A stretch of DNA of 64,000 nt from Sphingomonas sp. (GTDB lineage: Bacteria; Pseudomonadota; Alphaproteobacteria; Sphingomonadales; Sphingomonadaceae): positions 1 to 64,000 of the forward strand of contig NZ_JAPKNM010000102.1 of the NCBI RefSeq assembly GCF_026460985.1. The letters run 5' to 3'. Below, one piece after another: positions 25,764-35,122 of the stretch. A program made the position numbers and the translations under genes. The first letter of the stretch is position 1. The number at the start of each line of letters is the position of its first letter. The notes under the pieces were generated by a model. It worked only from the letters and a program-made list of their open reading frames with translations, was not told where the DNA came from and did no database searches.

Positions 25764-28267
25764 CAGAACTTGAAGTCCACGGCGAAGCGGAAATTGCGGC
25801 CCAGGATCGGACGCCCGATGAACAACAGGTCGTTGGCCTGGCCGCTGGTGAGCTCGCCCGCGCGCGGATTGCCCTCGGTGAGGCCGATCGTGTTGGTCAG
25901 ATTGTCGCCATAGGCCCAGAGGCTGATCTGGTCGGTGAGCCCGAGGCGCACGCTCGCGTTGAGCACAGTATAGGCCGGCAGCTCGGAGGTGTTCGCGGCA
26001 TCGGCATAGCGCTTCGAATAATGCTCGACGTCGAGCTGGGCGCGGAAGCGATTGTCGAACAGATTGACCGCCGGAGTCGCCCGCAGCGCCAGCTTGGGCA
26101 CGCGGAGCAGTTGGTTGCCCGAATAGTCGCGGGGGATCAGCGTCTGGACGCCATTGACCGTCGCCAGCTCGTTATATTTGAGGTTGCGGAAGGTCGGCTC
26201 CTGCCAGGTGGCGTTGAGCGTGAAATCGAAGAACGGCGCCGGACGCAACGTGCCTTCGAACTCGACACCATAAGCGCGCGTGTCGGTGAGGACCGTCTGC
26301 TGGGTATAGCTGTTGGTGGCCGGATTGAACTGGGTGTTGCCGATCGAATAGGAGTCGAAATCGGTCAGGAACGCCGTCGCATAGAGGCTGAGCAGCGGCG
26401 AGCCGTACTTTACCCCGGCCTCCCACATGTCGATCCCCTGGACCACCGGCTGCGCGGTCGCGTTGGTGATGAAGCTGCCTACGCTCGGCAGGCGGAAGGC
26501 CGAGGTATAGCGCGCGAAGAGGCCGGCGCGGTCGGCGAACTGCCAGTTGGCGCCGAGCGTCCAGCCGACGCGGTTGAACTCGCGGCTATAAGGGACAAAC
26601 ACGCCGTTGCCGGTCAGCACGCTGTCGTCGGCGAGCGTGGCGGCATTGCCCAGATTGACCGTGCGGCTGTTCTCCTGCGCGCCGGCGGCCGAGACCTTCT
26701 CCCAGCGCAGCCCGCCGTCGATGCGGAAGCCCGGCGCGATCTGCCACTCGTCCGAGGCGTAGACCGCGACGGTGCGCTGCGATCCATAGCCGTTGGCGAA
26801 TTCCGAGCCGTAGCGCGCGACGCCGTTCTCGGTCAGCGAACCGACGACCGCGCCCGCCGCATTGAGCGCGACAAGATCGAGCAGGCGCGAGTTGTTCGAC
26901 ACGTCCTGGATCGTCGACGCCGAGTAACGGCGGAAGGTCTCCTTGATATAGGCGTAATAGACGCCGACCGCGAAGTCGTGCGTGCCCGCCGCTTCGAAGC
27001 GGTGGGCGAGGCGCAGGTCGTTGAGCAGTTCGCTCTCCTCCACCGTCACCGGCCGCGCGGCGTTGATGAAGACGTCGCCATTGCCGTTCTGGCCGGCGAC
27101 GTCGAAGGGCTGGCCGCTGTCGACATAGCGCAGCTGGATGCTCGTAGCGCTGGGGAAGGCAGCGAGCAGCTGGTTGCGATAGGTGCCGAGCAGTGCCGTC
27201 GCAGTGCTCACCGAGGCGGGATAGACGCCGTTACGCACGGTGTTGGAATCGCGGTAGCGCAGCCGGTGGCTGAGCTTCCACCCGTCGCCGACCTGCCAGT
27301 CGCTCAGCCAGCTGAGCTGGTCGAGCCGGATGCGCGTGCCCTGATCCTCGCGAAAATCGACCGGGCCGGTAGCGCTCTTGAGCGTCATGCGGCGGAGCTG
27401 CTCGCTCGCGGTGGTGCCATAATGCGGATCGAAGCCGGGCAGGCCGACGATATCGCCCTCGCTGTCCTTGGTCAGCGGGATGCCGGTGTAGAAGATCGCA
27501 TTGTCGGCGAGGTGCTTGTAGCTGATCGTGGTGCTGCCATTGTCGAAATCGCCGTGCAGGTCGGCGCGGATCTGGCCGCCCTTGTTGCCGGTGAAGCCGG
27601 GATCGCGCACGCCGCGCTCGTTGCGGTAGAAGCCGCCGACGCCGATGCCCCAGCCGCCGCCGATCGGCGCGCCGACCCAGCCGTCGACGCGGTAGAGGTC
27701 CGCGGTCGGGCCGTAGAGCACCCGCGCCACGCCCGAGATCGAGTCGCCCGGCTTGCGGGTGATGAAGTTGACCACGCCGCCCGGCGCGTTCGAATAGAAG
27801 ACCGACGAGGGGCCGCCGCGCACGACTTCGATCCGGTCGATCGACTGATCGACGCGGAAGGCCTGGTCGGCATTGAGATAACCGAGCGCGGGATCGTGCT
27901 GCACCGGCAGGCCGTCCTCGAGCAGGTTGATCGATCCGAACCCGTCGACCGGAATGCCGCGCGCGCGGACGTTGCCGCTGCCCTCGCCGCCCGATGCCTC
28001 GACCCAGAAGCCGGGGACCGACTTGAGCGTCTCGGTGACGCTCGACGGCGCGCGCGAGCGCAGCGCGTCGTTGTCGATGATGGTGAGGGCGTAGCTCGTC
28101 TCGACCCGGGTGCGCTCGCCTGCGCCTGCGCGGCCGGTGACCACGATATCCTCCTCGCCCGCCTGCGCCGGCGCCTCCGGATCAGCAGCGGTCTGTGCCA
28201 GGGCATGGGTGCTGCAAGTAGCAAGCAGCGCGAACAGCGCCGCGCGGACAGGATATGCGACCTTCAT
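25763..28267 (-). CDS. TonB-dependent outer-membrane receptor
   Basis: An 834-residue receptor with a signal peptide (MKVAYPVRAALFALLATCST, ends ALAQ), TonB box EEDIVVTG, a plug with SSVTETLKSVPGFWVEASGG and IEVVRGGPSSVFYSNAPGGV, and a barrel ending in DFKF with the terminal phenylalanine. The start at 28267 is preceded by GGGAGCTGAA. The architecture is the siderophore/vitamin-type rather than the long SusC-like type of the receptor at 9129. It is co-transcribed with a PHP-domain hydrolase, so its substrate may be an organophosphate or a chelate. Confidence 0.92.
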   Translation of the reverse strand: MKVAYPVRAALFALLATCSTHALAQTAADPEAPAQAGEEDIVVTGRAGAGERTRVETSYALTIIDNDALRSRAPSSVTETLKSVPGFWVEASGGEGSGNVRARGIPVDGFGSINLLEDGLPVQHDPALGYLNADQAFRVDQSIDRIEVVRGGPSSVFYSNAPGGVVNFITRKPGDSISGVARVLYGPTADLYRVDGWVGAPIGGGWGIGVGGFYRNERGVRDPGFTGNKGGQIRADLHGDFDNGSTTISYKHLADNAIFYTGIPLTKDSEGDIVGLPGFDPHYGTTASEQLRRMTLKSATGPVDFREDQGTRIRLDQLSWLSDWQVGDGWKLSHRLRYRDSNTVRNGVYPASVSTATALLGTYRNQLLAAFPSATSIQLRYVDSGQPFDVAGQNGNGDVFINAARPVTVEESELLNDLRLAHRFEAAGTHDFAVGVYYAYIKETFRRYSASTIQDVSNNSRLLDLVALNAAGAVVGSLTENGVARYGSEFANGYGSQRTVAVYASDEWQIAPGFRIDGGLRWEKVSAAGAQENSRTVNLGNAATLADDSVLTGNGVFVPYSREFNRVGWTLGANWQFADRAGLFARYTSAFRLPSVGSFITNATAQPVVQGIDMWEAGVKYGSPLLSLYATAFLTDFDSYSIGNTQFNPATNSYTQQTVLTDTRAYGVEFEGTLRPAPFFDFTLNATWQEPTFRNLKYNELATVNGVQTLIPRDYSGNQLLRVPKLALRATPAVNLFDNRFRAQLDVEHYSKRYADAANTSELPAYTVLNASVRLGLTDQISLWAYGDNLTNTIGLTEGNPRAGELTSGQANDLLFIGRPILGRNFRFAVDFKF

Positions 28268-28420
28268 TTCAGCTCCCCGAATTCGATGTCCGCACCGGCG
28301 GATGACGGGGGGCACTAGGTGCGCCGGATGACGCGGGCACGGCGTCGTTGTTGCAGTGCAGTGACGGATCAATGCTCCGTCATGTCATTGATTTGACAGC
28401 GAGGTGCGCCGCCCAGGGCT
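28268..28420. promoter_or_regulatory. Gap between the eCIS operon end and the TonB receptor promoter
   Basis: About 150 bases between the last eCIS operon gene (stop 28421) and the start of the TonB receptor on the same strand. It should hold the receptor promoter; AT-richer steps (TTGTTGCAGTGCAGTGACGG, CATGTCATTGATTTGACAGC) are the only candidates. I see no obvious hairpin with T-run for the eCIS transcript. Confidence 0.35.
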
Positions 28421-29026
28421 CTAGGGACGATGGAGCATGATCATCGATGCCGCGCGCGCGGCGACGGCCCAGCCCTCGTTTGCGACCAGTTCGTCGACGA
28501 ATGCGACGACGCCCGGATAGTAATTCGCATAATCGTGGAACAGCACCACCGCCGAGGACGCAAGGAAAGGCGCGAAATGCCGATAGTCGCGCTCCACGTT
28601 CAGCCGATCGTGGAGGCCGTCGACGAACAGCAAGTCGATCGGGCCGCTCCATTCGGTCTCGTAGGACAGGCTGCGCACCGGCTCGACCAGCTTCGACACG
28701 CCCGCGGCCTCGATATTGGCGAGGAACGCCTCGAAGGTGGGCGCGCCGTGGTTGAGCCGCTGGTCCGCGGACCCAACGGTGCCTTCGTGCGGATCGATCG
28801 CGTAGAGGCGCGACTGCGGCGACAGCGCGCGCAGGGCCGCCCCGAGCACGACGGTCGAGCGCCCCTGATAGCTGCCGATCTCGACGAAGGTGCGCGCGCC
28901 CTCCCCCCGGGTCACATAGGCCGCGGCGGCGAGGAGCAGTTCGGCTTCCGCGTCGTCGAGCCAGCCCCCGATGCCGCGCATCGTGGCGATGATCTCCAAC
29001 GGGCGGAGCAATGCCGGAGCGGTCAT
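28421..29026 (-). CDS. Class I SAM-dependent methyltransferase (last gene of the eCIS operon)
   Basis: A 201-residue Rossmann methyltransferase of the Methyltransf_24 type. The SAM-binding motif is FVEIGSYQGRST, the acidic residue after strand 2 is in LYAIDPHEG, and IDLLFVDGLHD plus VLFHDYANYYPG are the later motifs. It is a clear paralogue of the C-terminal domain of the preceding gene (shared GWL-DAEA, VEIGS, YxPGVVAFVDELVA). The ATG overlaps that gene's stop (ATGA). Methyltransferases of this group often act on sugars or glycans. Here it may finish a glycan on an eCIS surface protein, which is an inference from position. Confidence 0.85.
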   Translation of the reverse strand: MTAPALLRPLEIIATMRGIGGWLDDAEAELLLAAAAYVTRGEGARTFVEIGSYQGRSTVVLGAALRALSPQSRLYAIDPHEGTVGSADQRLNHGAPTFEAFLANIEAAGVSKLVEPVRSLSYETEWSGPIDLLFVDGLHDRLNVERDYRHFAPFLASSAVVLFHDYANYYPGVVAFVDELVANEGWAVAARAASMIMLHRP

Positions 29027-31182
29027 GCGTGGACCTCCAATGCGCGCTTGGACGCGCTTTCCAAGGCCGGGCACCGGCGCAGGACACGAAGCGTGTCGAC
29101 TGCGTGCTCGATTTCCCAGCCCCCGGCGGCGACCAGTTCGTCGACAAAGGCCACCACGCCGGGGAAGTAATCGGCATAATCGTGGAAGGCGACGCGCGCC
29201 GCGGGAGTGAGCGCGTGCTCGAAGGCGGCGAAATCGGCAGCGACTGCGGGATAATCGTGCAAGCCATCGACGAGTAGCAGATCGACCGGATCCCCGGTCG
29301 CTACCTCGCTCGCCTCACCGGTGCGCGCGAAGACCCAGGGGCCGAGGCCGGACGCGACGAGCATCTGGTCGAAGCGCCCACGCGTCACGGGGTCGCGCGT
29401 CAATTTCTCCTCGCGGCTGCCGGTGACGCCGTCGAAGCGATCGATCGCCGTCACATGCGCCTCGATCGCCGCGGCCTGGGCCGCACGGCCGAGCAAGACC
29501 GTCGCCTTGCCACAATGGCTGCCGATCTCGACCAGATGCCCCGCGGCACCCTTGCGCGCGAGCGCGCCGCGCGCGCCCGTGAGCAACGCGCGGGCCTCGG
29601 CGTCGCTGAGCCAGCCCGGCAGCGCGCGCATCTCGGCGAGGATCGCGGCATCCTCCGCGGCGTCGGCGGGAAGCGGCGCGGGCGGCGCGTGGCGATAGTC
29701 GTTGCACAATGCCCGCACGTGCCGCCGCAGCGGATCGTCGGGCAGCCGAGGCACCGGATGCATCCAGAAGGTGCGCGGATCGCTTCGCGCCATGTCCACG
29801 TCGCGCGTGCTCCAGCGCCGGCGATATTGCGTCCAGTCGCCCCGGCACGGGCTCTGCTGCACGGGGAAGCCGAGCAGCCTGGCGAGCGTGGGGAACAATA
29901 TCTCCTCGGTCGCCCAGAGGCGCGATGCGGCGAGGATCGCCTGGAGTTGGGGGTCGTCGAACAGGGCGGCGATCGCGCGGCCGCAATCGGCGCCGATCAC
30001 CGTCGCCGGCCAGAAGCTCCAATGGACGAACGCCGCCTCGCCGCCCTCGAAGCGGTCGAGGAATGGCCGCCACAATGCCCGTTCCGCCTGCGCCGTCGCC
30101 GCGGGGGGGATCCGGGTCCCGGGCCCCTGCGGCCGCGCGTCGCTCGACAGGATGCCGGGGACGCCGCCATGCGCAGCGAGGAAGGCGGGATAGCCGGTGC
30201 GGAGCATCAGCTGGTCGGAATCTACGATGGTCAGCGCGTCGTGGTCGCGCTCGCCCAGATGCGCGATGCAATCGAGCGCGAAGCCGTGCAGCGCGCCCCA
30301 TTTCATCGGCCGTGCCTCGCGCACGATCTCGACGCCCCAGCGCTCCCAGGGCAGGCGCCTATCGATCAGCGTCCCCGACGCGCTGCCGTCGTAGAGCAGG
30401 ATCGGCGAGGCCTGGTCGTGCCAACGCAGGTTGCGCACCAGATCGACCAGGCATTCGGGCCGCTCGTGTGCGAGGAGCGCGTATACATTGGCCAGCGGGC
30501 GCACCGCGGCGGGAGGCGAGCCCCCTGCCCATTCGGCGATCCGATCCAGCAGCGGCCCGGGCGGGCGCTCGGTCCAATAGCCGCCCCGCGTGCGCTTGGG
30601 GCTGGTATTGCCGCCATGAACGCGCGCGACCAGCCAATCGGTATCGGTCATGACGTGGATGTTCGCATCGCGCGCGTCGAGCACGAAGCGCGTGTCCTCG
30701 CCGGTGGGAATCGCCGGGAAGCGCCGTCGCAGCCAATAGTCGCGGCGATAGGCCAGGCTCGCGCCATAGACCCAGCGCTGGCGGCCGCCCCAGCGATAGT
30801 CCCAAGCCCGCGCGCCATCGTCGGCGAGGAAGACCACCTGGGACAGGCCGACGATGTCCGCGCCGATCGCCTCGATCGCGGCGAGCTGGCGCGCGAGCCG
30901 GTCGGGCGCGTGCCAGTCGTCGTCGTCCCAATGGACGATCACCTCGCCGCGCGCGAGGTCGCAGAGCCGGTTGCGCTTGTCGCCCAGGATGCGGCGCGCG
31001 TCATCGCGGAAATAGCGGATGCGCGGATCGCCGGGGATCAGATCGGCGACACTGTCGGTACCGTCGTCGAGGATGACCAGTTCGGCATCGTCACGCCCCT
31101 GCGCGAGGAACTGCGCGATCGCCGCGGGCACGAAGCGCCGCCGGTCGGCGGTGGGCATGATCGCGGAGATACGGGGGGTCAT
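29023..31182 (-). CDS. Fused glycosyltransferase(s)-methyltransferase
   Basis: A 719-residue three-part protein. Residues 1-220 are a GT2-type glycosyltransferase (ISAIMPTADRRRFVPAAIAQ, EVIVHWDDDDWHAPDRLARQ with acidic motif at 86-89). Residues about 230-480 look like a second GT-A domain with DSD at 321-323 (LTIVDSDQLML), though of no family I can name. Residues 518-719 form a Methyltransf_24 domain (VEIGSHCGKATVLLG at 551). This would add sugars and methylate them in one polypeptide. It overlaps both neighbours by ATGA, so it is translated as part of the eCIS operon. The acceptor is unknown; a collagen-like or fibre protein of the particle is the best candidate. Confidence 0.82.
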   Translation of the reverse strand: MTPRISAIMPTADRRRFVPAAIAQFLAQGRDDAELVILDDGTDSVADLIPGDPRIRYFRDDARRILGDKRNRLCDLARGEVIVHWDDDDWHAPDRLARQLAAIEAIGADIVGLSQVVFLADDGARAWDYRWGGRQRWVYGASLAYRRDYWLRRRFPAIPTGEDTRFVLDARDANIHVMTDTDWLVARVHGGNTSPKRTRGGYWTERPPGPLLDRIAEWAGGSPPAAVRPLANVYALLAHERPECLVDLVRNLRWHDQASPILLYDGSASGTLIDRRLPWERWGVEIVREARPMKWGALHGFALDCIAHLGERDHDALTIVDSDQLMLRTGYPAFLAAHGGVPGILSSDARPQGPGTRIPPAATAQAERALWRPFLDRFEGGEAAFVHWSFWPATVIGADCGRAIAALFDDPQLQAILAASRLWATEEILFPTLARLLGFPVQQSPCRGDWTQYRRRWSTRDVDMARSDPRTFWMHPVPRLPDDPLRRHVRALCNDYRHAPPAPLPADAAEDAAILAEMRALPGWLSDAEARALLTGARGALARKGAAGHLVEIGSHCGKATVLLGRAAQAAAIEAHVTAIDRFDGVTGSREEKLTRDPVTRGRFDQMLVASGLGPWVFARTGEASEVATGDPVDLLLVDGLHDYPAVAADFAAFEHALTPAARVAFHDYADYFPGVVAFVDELVAAGGWEIEHAVDTLRVLRRCPALESASKRALEVHA

Positions 31183-31775
31183 AGCTTTCTGATCGCCTCC
31201 AGCTCGGGGTCGGCGGCTACGCGTCCGCGCCAGTCAGTATGGGTCAGGTGCACGCGCAGGCTGTCCGCGCCGCCATGCTCGATCAGCACGTCCAGCGTCT
31301 CGTCGAGCGAGGAATGGAGCTTCGCCGGTTCGCCGTCGGCGATCAGGTAGAGCTGCGCGGGATCGTCGATGAGGAAGGTCAGGAAATCGTTGCGGCCGGG
31401 CACGGAGTCGAAGATCACCATCTTCCGCAACAGTTCGACCCGATCGGGTTCTTCGTCGCCCGTCCACAATATCCCCTCGAGCGGTTCGCTGTCCGCTTCG
31501 GCGCCGTTGCGCAGCATCGCGACACGAATTTCCTGCAGGTTGAAGCCCCCGGCCAGCGCCTGGCCTTCATGCTCGAGGTTCCACATCAGCGCGGCGCCGT
31601 CGATCTCGCGATAGAGATCGAGCAGCGGCGGTGGCGGCTGGACCCCACCCAGCTCGGCTATGAGATCGGGAAGGCTCGCTTCCATCGGATCGCCCAGCTC
31701 CACGCCCGCGACCCGCGCGCCGTGCTTTTCGAGCTTGTCGATGAGGGCTTCGATCCGCTTTCTAGTCCCTGCCAT
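31179..31775 (-). CDS. SUKH (SMI1/KNR4)-like protein, candidate immunity or partner protein
   Basis: A 198-residue cytoplasmic protein. LPDLIAELGGVQPPPPLLDL, YREIDGAALMW, FNLQEIRVAML, IFDSVPGRNDFLTFLIDD and LDETLDVLIEHGG follow the order of the SUKH fold, best known from immunity proteins of polymorphic nuclease toxins. It starts inside the end of the DUF4157 gene (14-base overlap), so the two are produced together. This supports a toxin-immunity pair, although eCIS cargo usually does not need one. It could also be a chaperone for cargo loading. The family call rests on the pattern only. Confidence 0.62.
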   Translation of the reverse strand: MAGTRKRIEALIDKLEKHGARVAGVELGDPMEASLPDLIAELGGVQPPPPLLDLYREIDGAALMWNLEHEGQALAGGFNLQEIRVAMLRNGAEADSEPLEGILWTGDEEPDRVELLRKMVIFDSVPGRNDFLTFLIDDPAQLYLIADGEPAKLHSSLDETLDVLIEHGGADSLRVHLTHTDWRGRVAADPELEAIRKL

Positions 31776-34700
31776 AGGCCGGTCCCTTCCCGAGCACGAA
31801 CGCGATTTCCTTGGGAGTCAGCTTGCCGGTCAATTTGGACGTCACCTCGGCACTGTTGCCATAGGGGCGGTTCTCATAGACCTTGGCGGCGACGTTGCGA
31901 TCGAGGTTGATCGGCTTCTGGCGCATCTCGGTCTTGCCGATGTAGTTGATCAGGAACTTGCGTTTGTCGCCCTTCTTGGGGATCGCAGGAATGCCCGCGC
32001 TGACCGAGACCGCGGGCTTGGTATCCTTTTCCCATCCGCCCTTCTTGCTGCCCTTCCACAGATAGACTCCGGCCTTGCCGGCAATACCGGTGGGCGCGGC
32101 CATCGAACCGCTGACGGTGATGTCGACCCAGACGCGGTTCTTGATCTTGCCCGACTTGCCCGCCGGCAGCTTCACCACCGCCTGTTCGAACTGGAGGAAC
32201 GGCCCGGTGTTCACGCTGTTCGGCGCCGGGATGAGGTTGTTGAAATCGGTCCCCTTCCCGCCCAGCCCGGCCGTCACGATGTGCATCTGCACCCATTTGT
32301 CGCCGACGGTGGTGAGACCGGCGTCGAAGATGTCGATCCAGTGCTGGCCTTTCGCGGGGTCGGTCGGCCACTTCCCCGTCGGCGTGCCCCCGCTGGGCGC
32401 CTTGCCGAAGATCACGTCATAGCCCGCCGCCATGCCGGTCCTGAGGGCCGAGGTGCTGCCGTAGTCGGTGGGATCCTTCGGCGCATCGCCGGCGAGGGCA
32501 GCGAAGGCTGCGCCCATCTTGGCCATGGCATCGGCCACCTTCTTGCGATCGGCCGCCTCCTTCTCGGTCTTCTTCGCGGTCGAGAAGACGATCGTCTCGG
32601 CCGCCTTGTACGCGGTATCGGCCGCCGCCCAATTGGGCTTGCCCTTGTCAGGATGCGCGTCGAGATAGTCGCGGATCGGCATGAGCGTCGTGGCTATCCC
32701 GAGTTTGGAGTTCGGGCCCGAGCCGATGAACTGGAGCGTGTGCGACTCCCCGTCCTTATTGGTGAAACCGAACTTGGCCTTCCACCAATCGATGACGGCA
32801 TTGACCCCGTCCTTGGCCATCTTGCCCAGCTTCTTCGCTGTCTCGACGATCCACGCGACCACCTTGTCGAGCGCCTTGTCGATCGGGGCGCGGATCTTCT
32901 TGACCAGGCCCAGCACCGCGTCGCTCACCTTGCCCAGGCCTGCGATGCGCGCGAGGAAGCTGATCACGAGCGTCAGCAGCCCAGCCATGGTCTGCTCGAC
33001 CTTGTTGGCGGCCGGCGCGATGTTGCCCGCGGCGATCGCGGCGATGCCGTCGATGAACGCCGCCGCGACCTGCGCGATCTGGCGGATGCGTTCCACGAAG
33101 AACATGATCGTGTTGTAGATCGCGATGATCGCCTGGATGAACGCGCCCGCCGGGTTGAGCATCGACAGCAATTTGGTGACCGCGGCCTCGATGACCTTGG
33201 ACTTCACGAAGTCCATCACCGCGTCGATCGCCATCTGCTTGAGGTTGGTGAGCGTCTCGACGATCTTCTGCCAGGCGGCGGCGGGGCCCTCGGTGACCAA
33301 GGTCTTGACGATGTCGAATCCGGTCTCGAGCGCCTTGACCACCGTCTCGTTGGTCGCCTTGACCAGCTTGGCCCGGACATTGGCCCAGGTGAGCCCCATC
33401 ACCGAGAGGACGAACTTCAATATCTCGATCAGGGTGAAGCCCGACGGGATGTAGATGCCGGCCCCGCCCAGTGCGCCGGTGAGCCAACCGATCAGCGACG
33501 CCTTGAGGTGCTGGAGGAAATTGCGGGCGAATTGCCGGAAGCCCTGGATGCCCGCGCGCACCAGGGTGCGCACGAAACCGATGGGGTTCTTGATGATCGA
33601 CGAGAAGGCTCCGCCCGCCTTCTTCAGATAGGGGACCACGCTCGGCGCCACGACCGACAGGATGATCTCGAGCAGCTGGAGCACCGTCCCGCCGGCCCAG
33701 CGCATGAAATCGCCGACGAAGCTGGAGAAGGCGCCGACGATCTTCTGGAAGGCACCGACCAGGGTGACGATGTCGAAGATCGTCAGCGAGCGGATCGTGC
33801 TCATCACCCGGCCGGGGATCGAGGTCACCAGCGACAGCGCACCCTTCATCGCACCCTGGAACCACGCCCAGGCCTTGGCGACGGCGTTGCCTTTCTTGAT
33901 GTTCTCCCAGATCTCCTTCTGGCCGATCAGTTCCATGAACGCGCCGATCAGTGCCGAGGCCGGGCTCTCGCCCTCGTCGGAAATCGGGTTCTTGCCGAAC
34001 ACGCCGACGAGCAGGTTCCATTTTGGGATGTTGTTCGCCGCCCAGCGCCCGAGCGGCTTGATGATCGCGTCCTTGACCAGCGTGGCGATGCCGGTGACCA
34101 GCCCCTTGCCGAAGGCGATCGCCTTGTCGATCGGTGTGGTGAAGATGCGCTTGGCGCGGTCCCAGAGGCTGCCGAGCCGGAAGATGTCGCGCCAGCCGAG
34201 CGAGTCGATGAACTCCATCAGCGCATCGCGCACCGCGCCGCCCAGATTGCGCAGCGCGGCGAACTGCTCTTCGATGAACTTGCCGCCCTTCTCGAAGATG
34301 CCGTGATTCTCGAGCGCCTGGACGATCAGGCCGCCGCCCGGGATGAACTCGATCAGCGCGCGCAGGATGTTGGCGCCGCTGCGGTCGACGGCAGACATGT
34401 TGATCGGGTTGCGGCCGATGATGATCGTGAACAGCCGGAAGCCCGGAATGATATTGGCCTTGTCGGCGATCCAGTCGAGCGCCTCGCTGACGATGCCGCG
34501 CTGCACCTGCGGCTCGCCGCGCTGCTGTACCGTCACCGCTTCTTCGCGCTGGACTACGTCGCGCTGCACCACTTCCTGTTGCTGGATCGTATGGGTCAGT
34601 TCGTGCGCGATCAGCTCCATGCCCTCGGGGCTGTCGGGCTTGTAGGCGCCGGCGTTGAAGAAGATGTCCTTGCCGAAGGTGAAGGCCCGCGCACCCAGAC

Positions 34701-35121
34701 GCGTTGCGAGATTCTCCGCCTTGCCACCGGTATGGACGCGCACCCCGGCGAAGTTCGCCTTGAAGCGCGGTTCGAGGAAGCTGCGCGTGTCCGCCGAAAG
34801 CGGCCGCCCGCCGCCGACCTGCGACTTGATCTCGGCAGTGAGCTCGGGAGAAACCTCGTCCTTCTTCGCTTTCGGGGCGGGCGCCGCCGCCGCGGGCGCG
34901 CGCGCCGCGAGCATGGGCACCCGCGCCCGTGCCGGGACCACCGGATCGGGCATGCGCATCACAGCCCGCGCGGTCGCTACGGCCTCGCGTTCGGCCGCGT
35001 CGCCGGGATCGGACAGCTTCAGTGCGGTCTGGACGCGGCGGCGTTCGTGCGATCGGCCCGGCTCGGGCGCGCGCGCCGCCGGTGCCGCATCCGCGCTCTG
35101 CCGGGCGACCGCTCCGCCCAT
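31762..35121 (-). CDS. eCIS DUF4157 protein with nuclease-like C terminus, candidate cargo
   Basis: A 1119-residue protein. Residues 104-183 are the DUF4157 (eCIS core) domain with the metalloprotease-like HELTH motif at 173-177 and FKANFAGVRVHTGGKAENLA. DUF4157 is a common tag on eCIS-associated effectors. Residues about 190-850 are a long row of amphipathic and hydrophobic helices (IVTLVGAFQKIVGAFSSFVG, AFIQAIIAIYNTIMFFVERI). The last part has HIVTAGLGGKGTDFNNLIPA (H947), resembling the HxxxxxLGG...NL(I/V)P core of DNA/RNA non-specific endonuclease-type toxins. A partner acidic or arginine residue is not certain. It is the last large gene before a SUKH-like gene, just after the AAA+ gene. 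It is probably loaded into the particle. Confidence 0.78.
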   Translation of the reverse strand: MGGAVARQSADAAPAARAPEPGRSHERRRVQTALKLSDPGDAAEREAVATARAVMRMPDPVVPARARVPMLAARAPAAAAPAPKAKKDEVSPELTAEIKSQVGGGRPLSADTRSFLEPRFKANFAGVRVHTGGKAENLATRLGARAFTFGKDIFFNAGAYKPDSPEGMELIAHELTHTIQQQEVVQRDVVQREEAVTVQQRGEPQVQRGIVSEALDWIADKANIIPGFRLFTIIIGRNPINMSAVDRSGANILRALIEFIPGGGLIVQALENHGIFEKGGKFIEEQFAALRNLGGAVRDALMEFIDSLGWRDIFRLGSLWDRAKRIFTTPIDKAIAFGKGLVTGIATLVKDAIIKPLGRWAANNIPKWNLLVGVFGKNPISDEGESPASALIGAFMELIGQKEIWENIKKGNAVAKAWAWFQGAMKGALSLVTSIPGRVMSTIRSLTIFDIVTLVGAFQKIVGAFSSFVGDFMRWAGGTVLQLLEIILSVVAPSVVPYLKKAGGAFSSIIKNPIGFVRTLVRAGIQGFRQFARNFLQHLKASLIGWLTGALGGAGIYIPSGFTLIEILKFVLSVMGLTWANVRAKLVKATNETVVKALETGFDIVKTLVTEGPAAAWQKIVETLTNLKQMAIDAVMDFVKSKVIEAAVTKLLSMLNPAGAFIQAIIAIYNTIMFFVERIRQIAQVAAAFIDGIAAIAAGNIAPAANKVEQTMAGLLTLVISFLARIAGLGKVSDAVLGLVKKIRAPIDKALDKVVAWIVETAKKLGKMAKDGVNAVIDWWKAKFGFTNKDGESHTLQFIGSGPNSKLGIATTLMPIRDYLDAHPDKGKPNWAAADTAYKAAETIVFSTAKKTEKEAADRKKVADAMAKMGAAFAALAGDAPKDPTDYGSTSALRTGMAAGYDVIFGKAPSGGTPTGKWPTDPAKGQHWIDIFDAGLTTVGDKWVQMHIVTAGLGGKGTDFNNLIPAPNSVNTGPFLQFEQAVVKLPAGKSGKIKNRVWVDITVSGSMAAPTGIAGKAGVYLWKGSKKGGWEKDTKPAVSVSAGIPAIPKKGDKRKFLINYIGKTEMRQKPINLDRNVAAKVYENRPYGNSAEVTSKLTGKLTPKEIAFVLGKGPAYGRD

Positions 35122-35122
35122 C

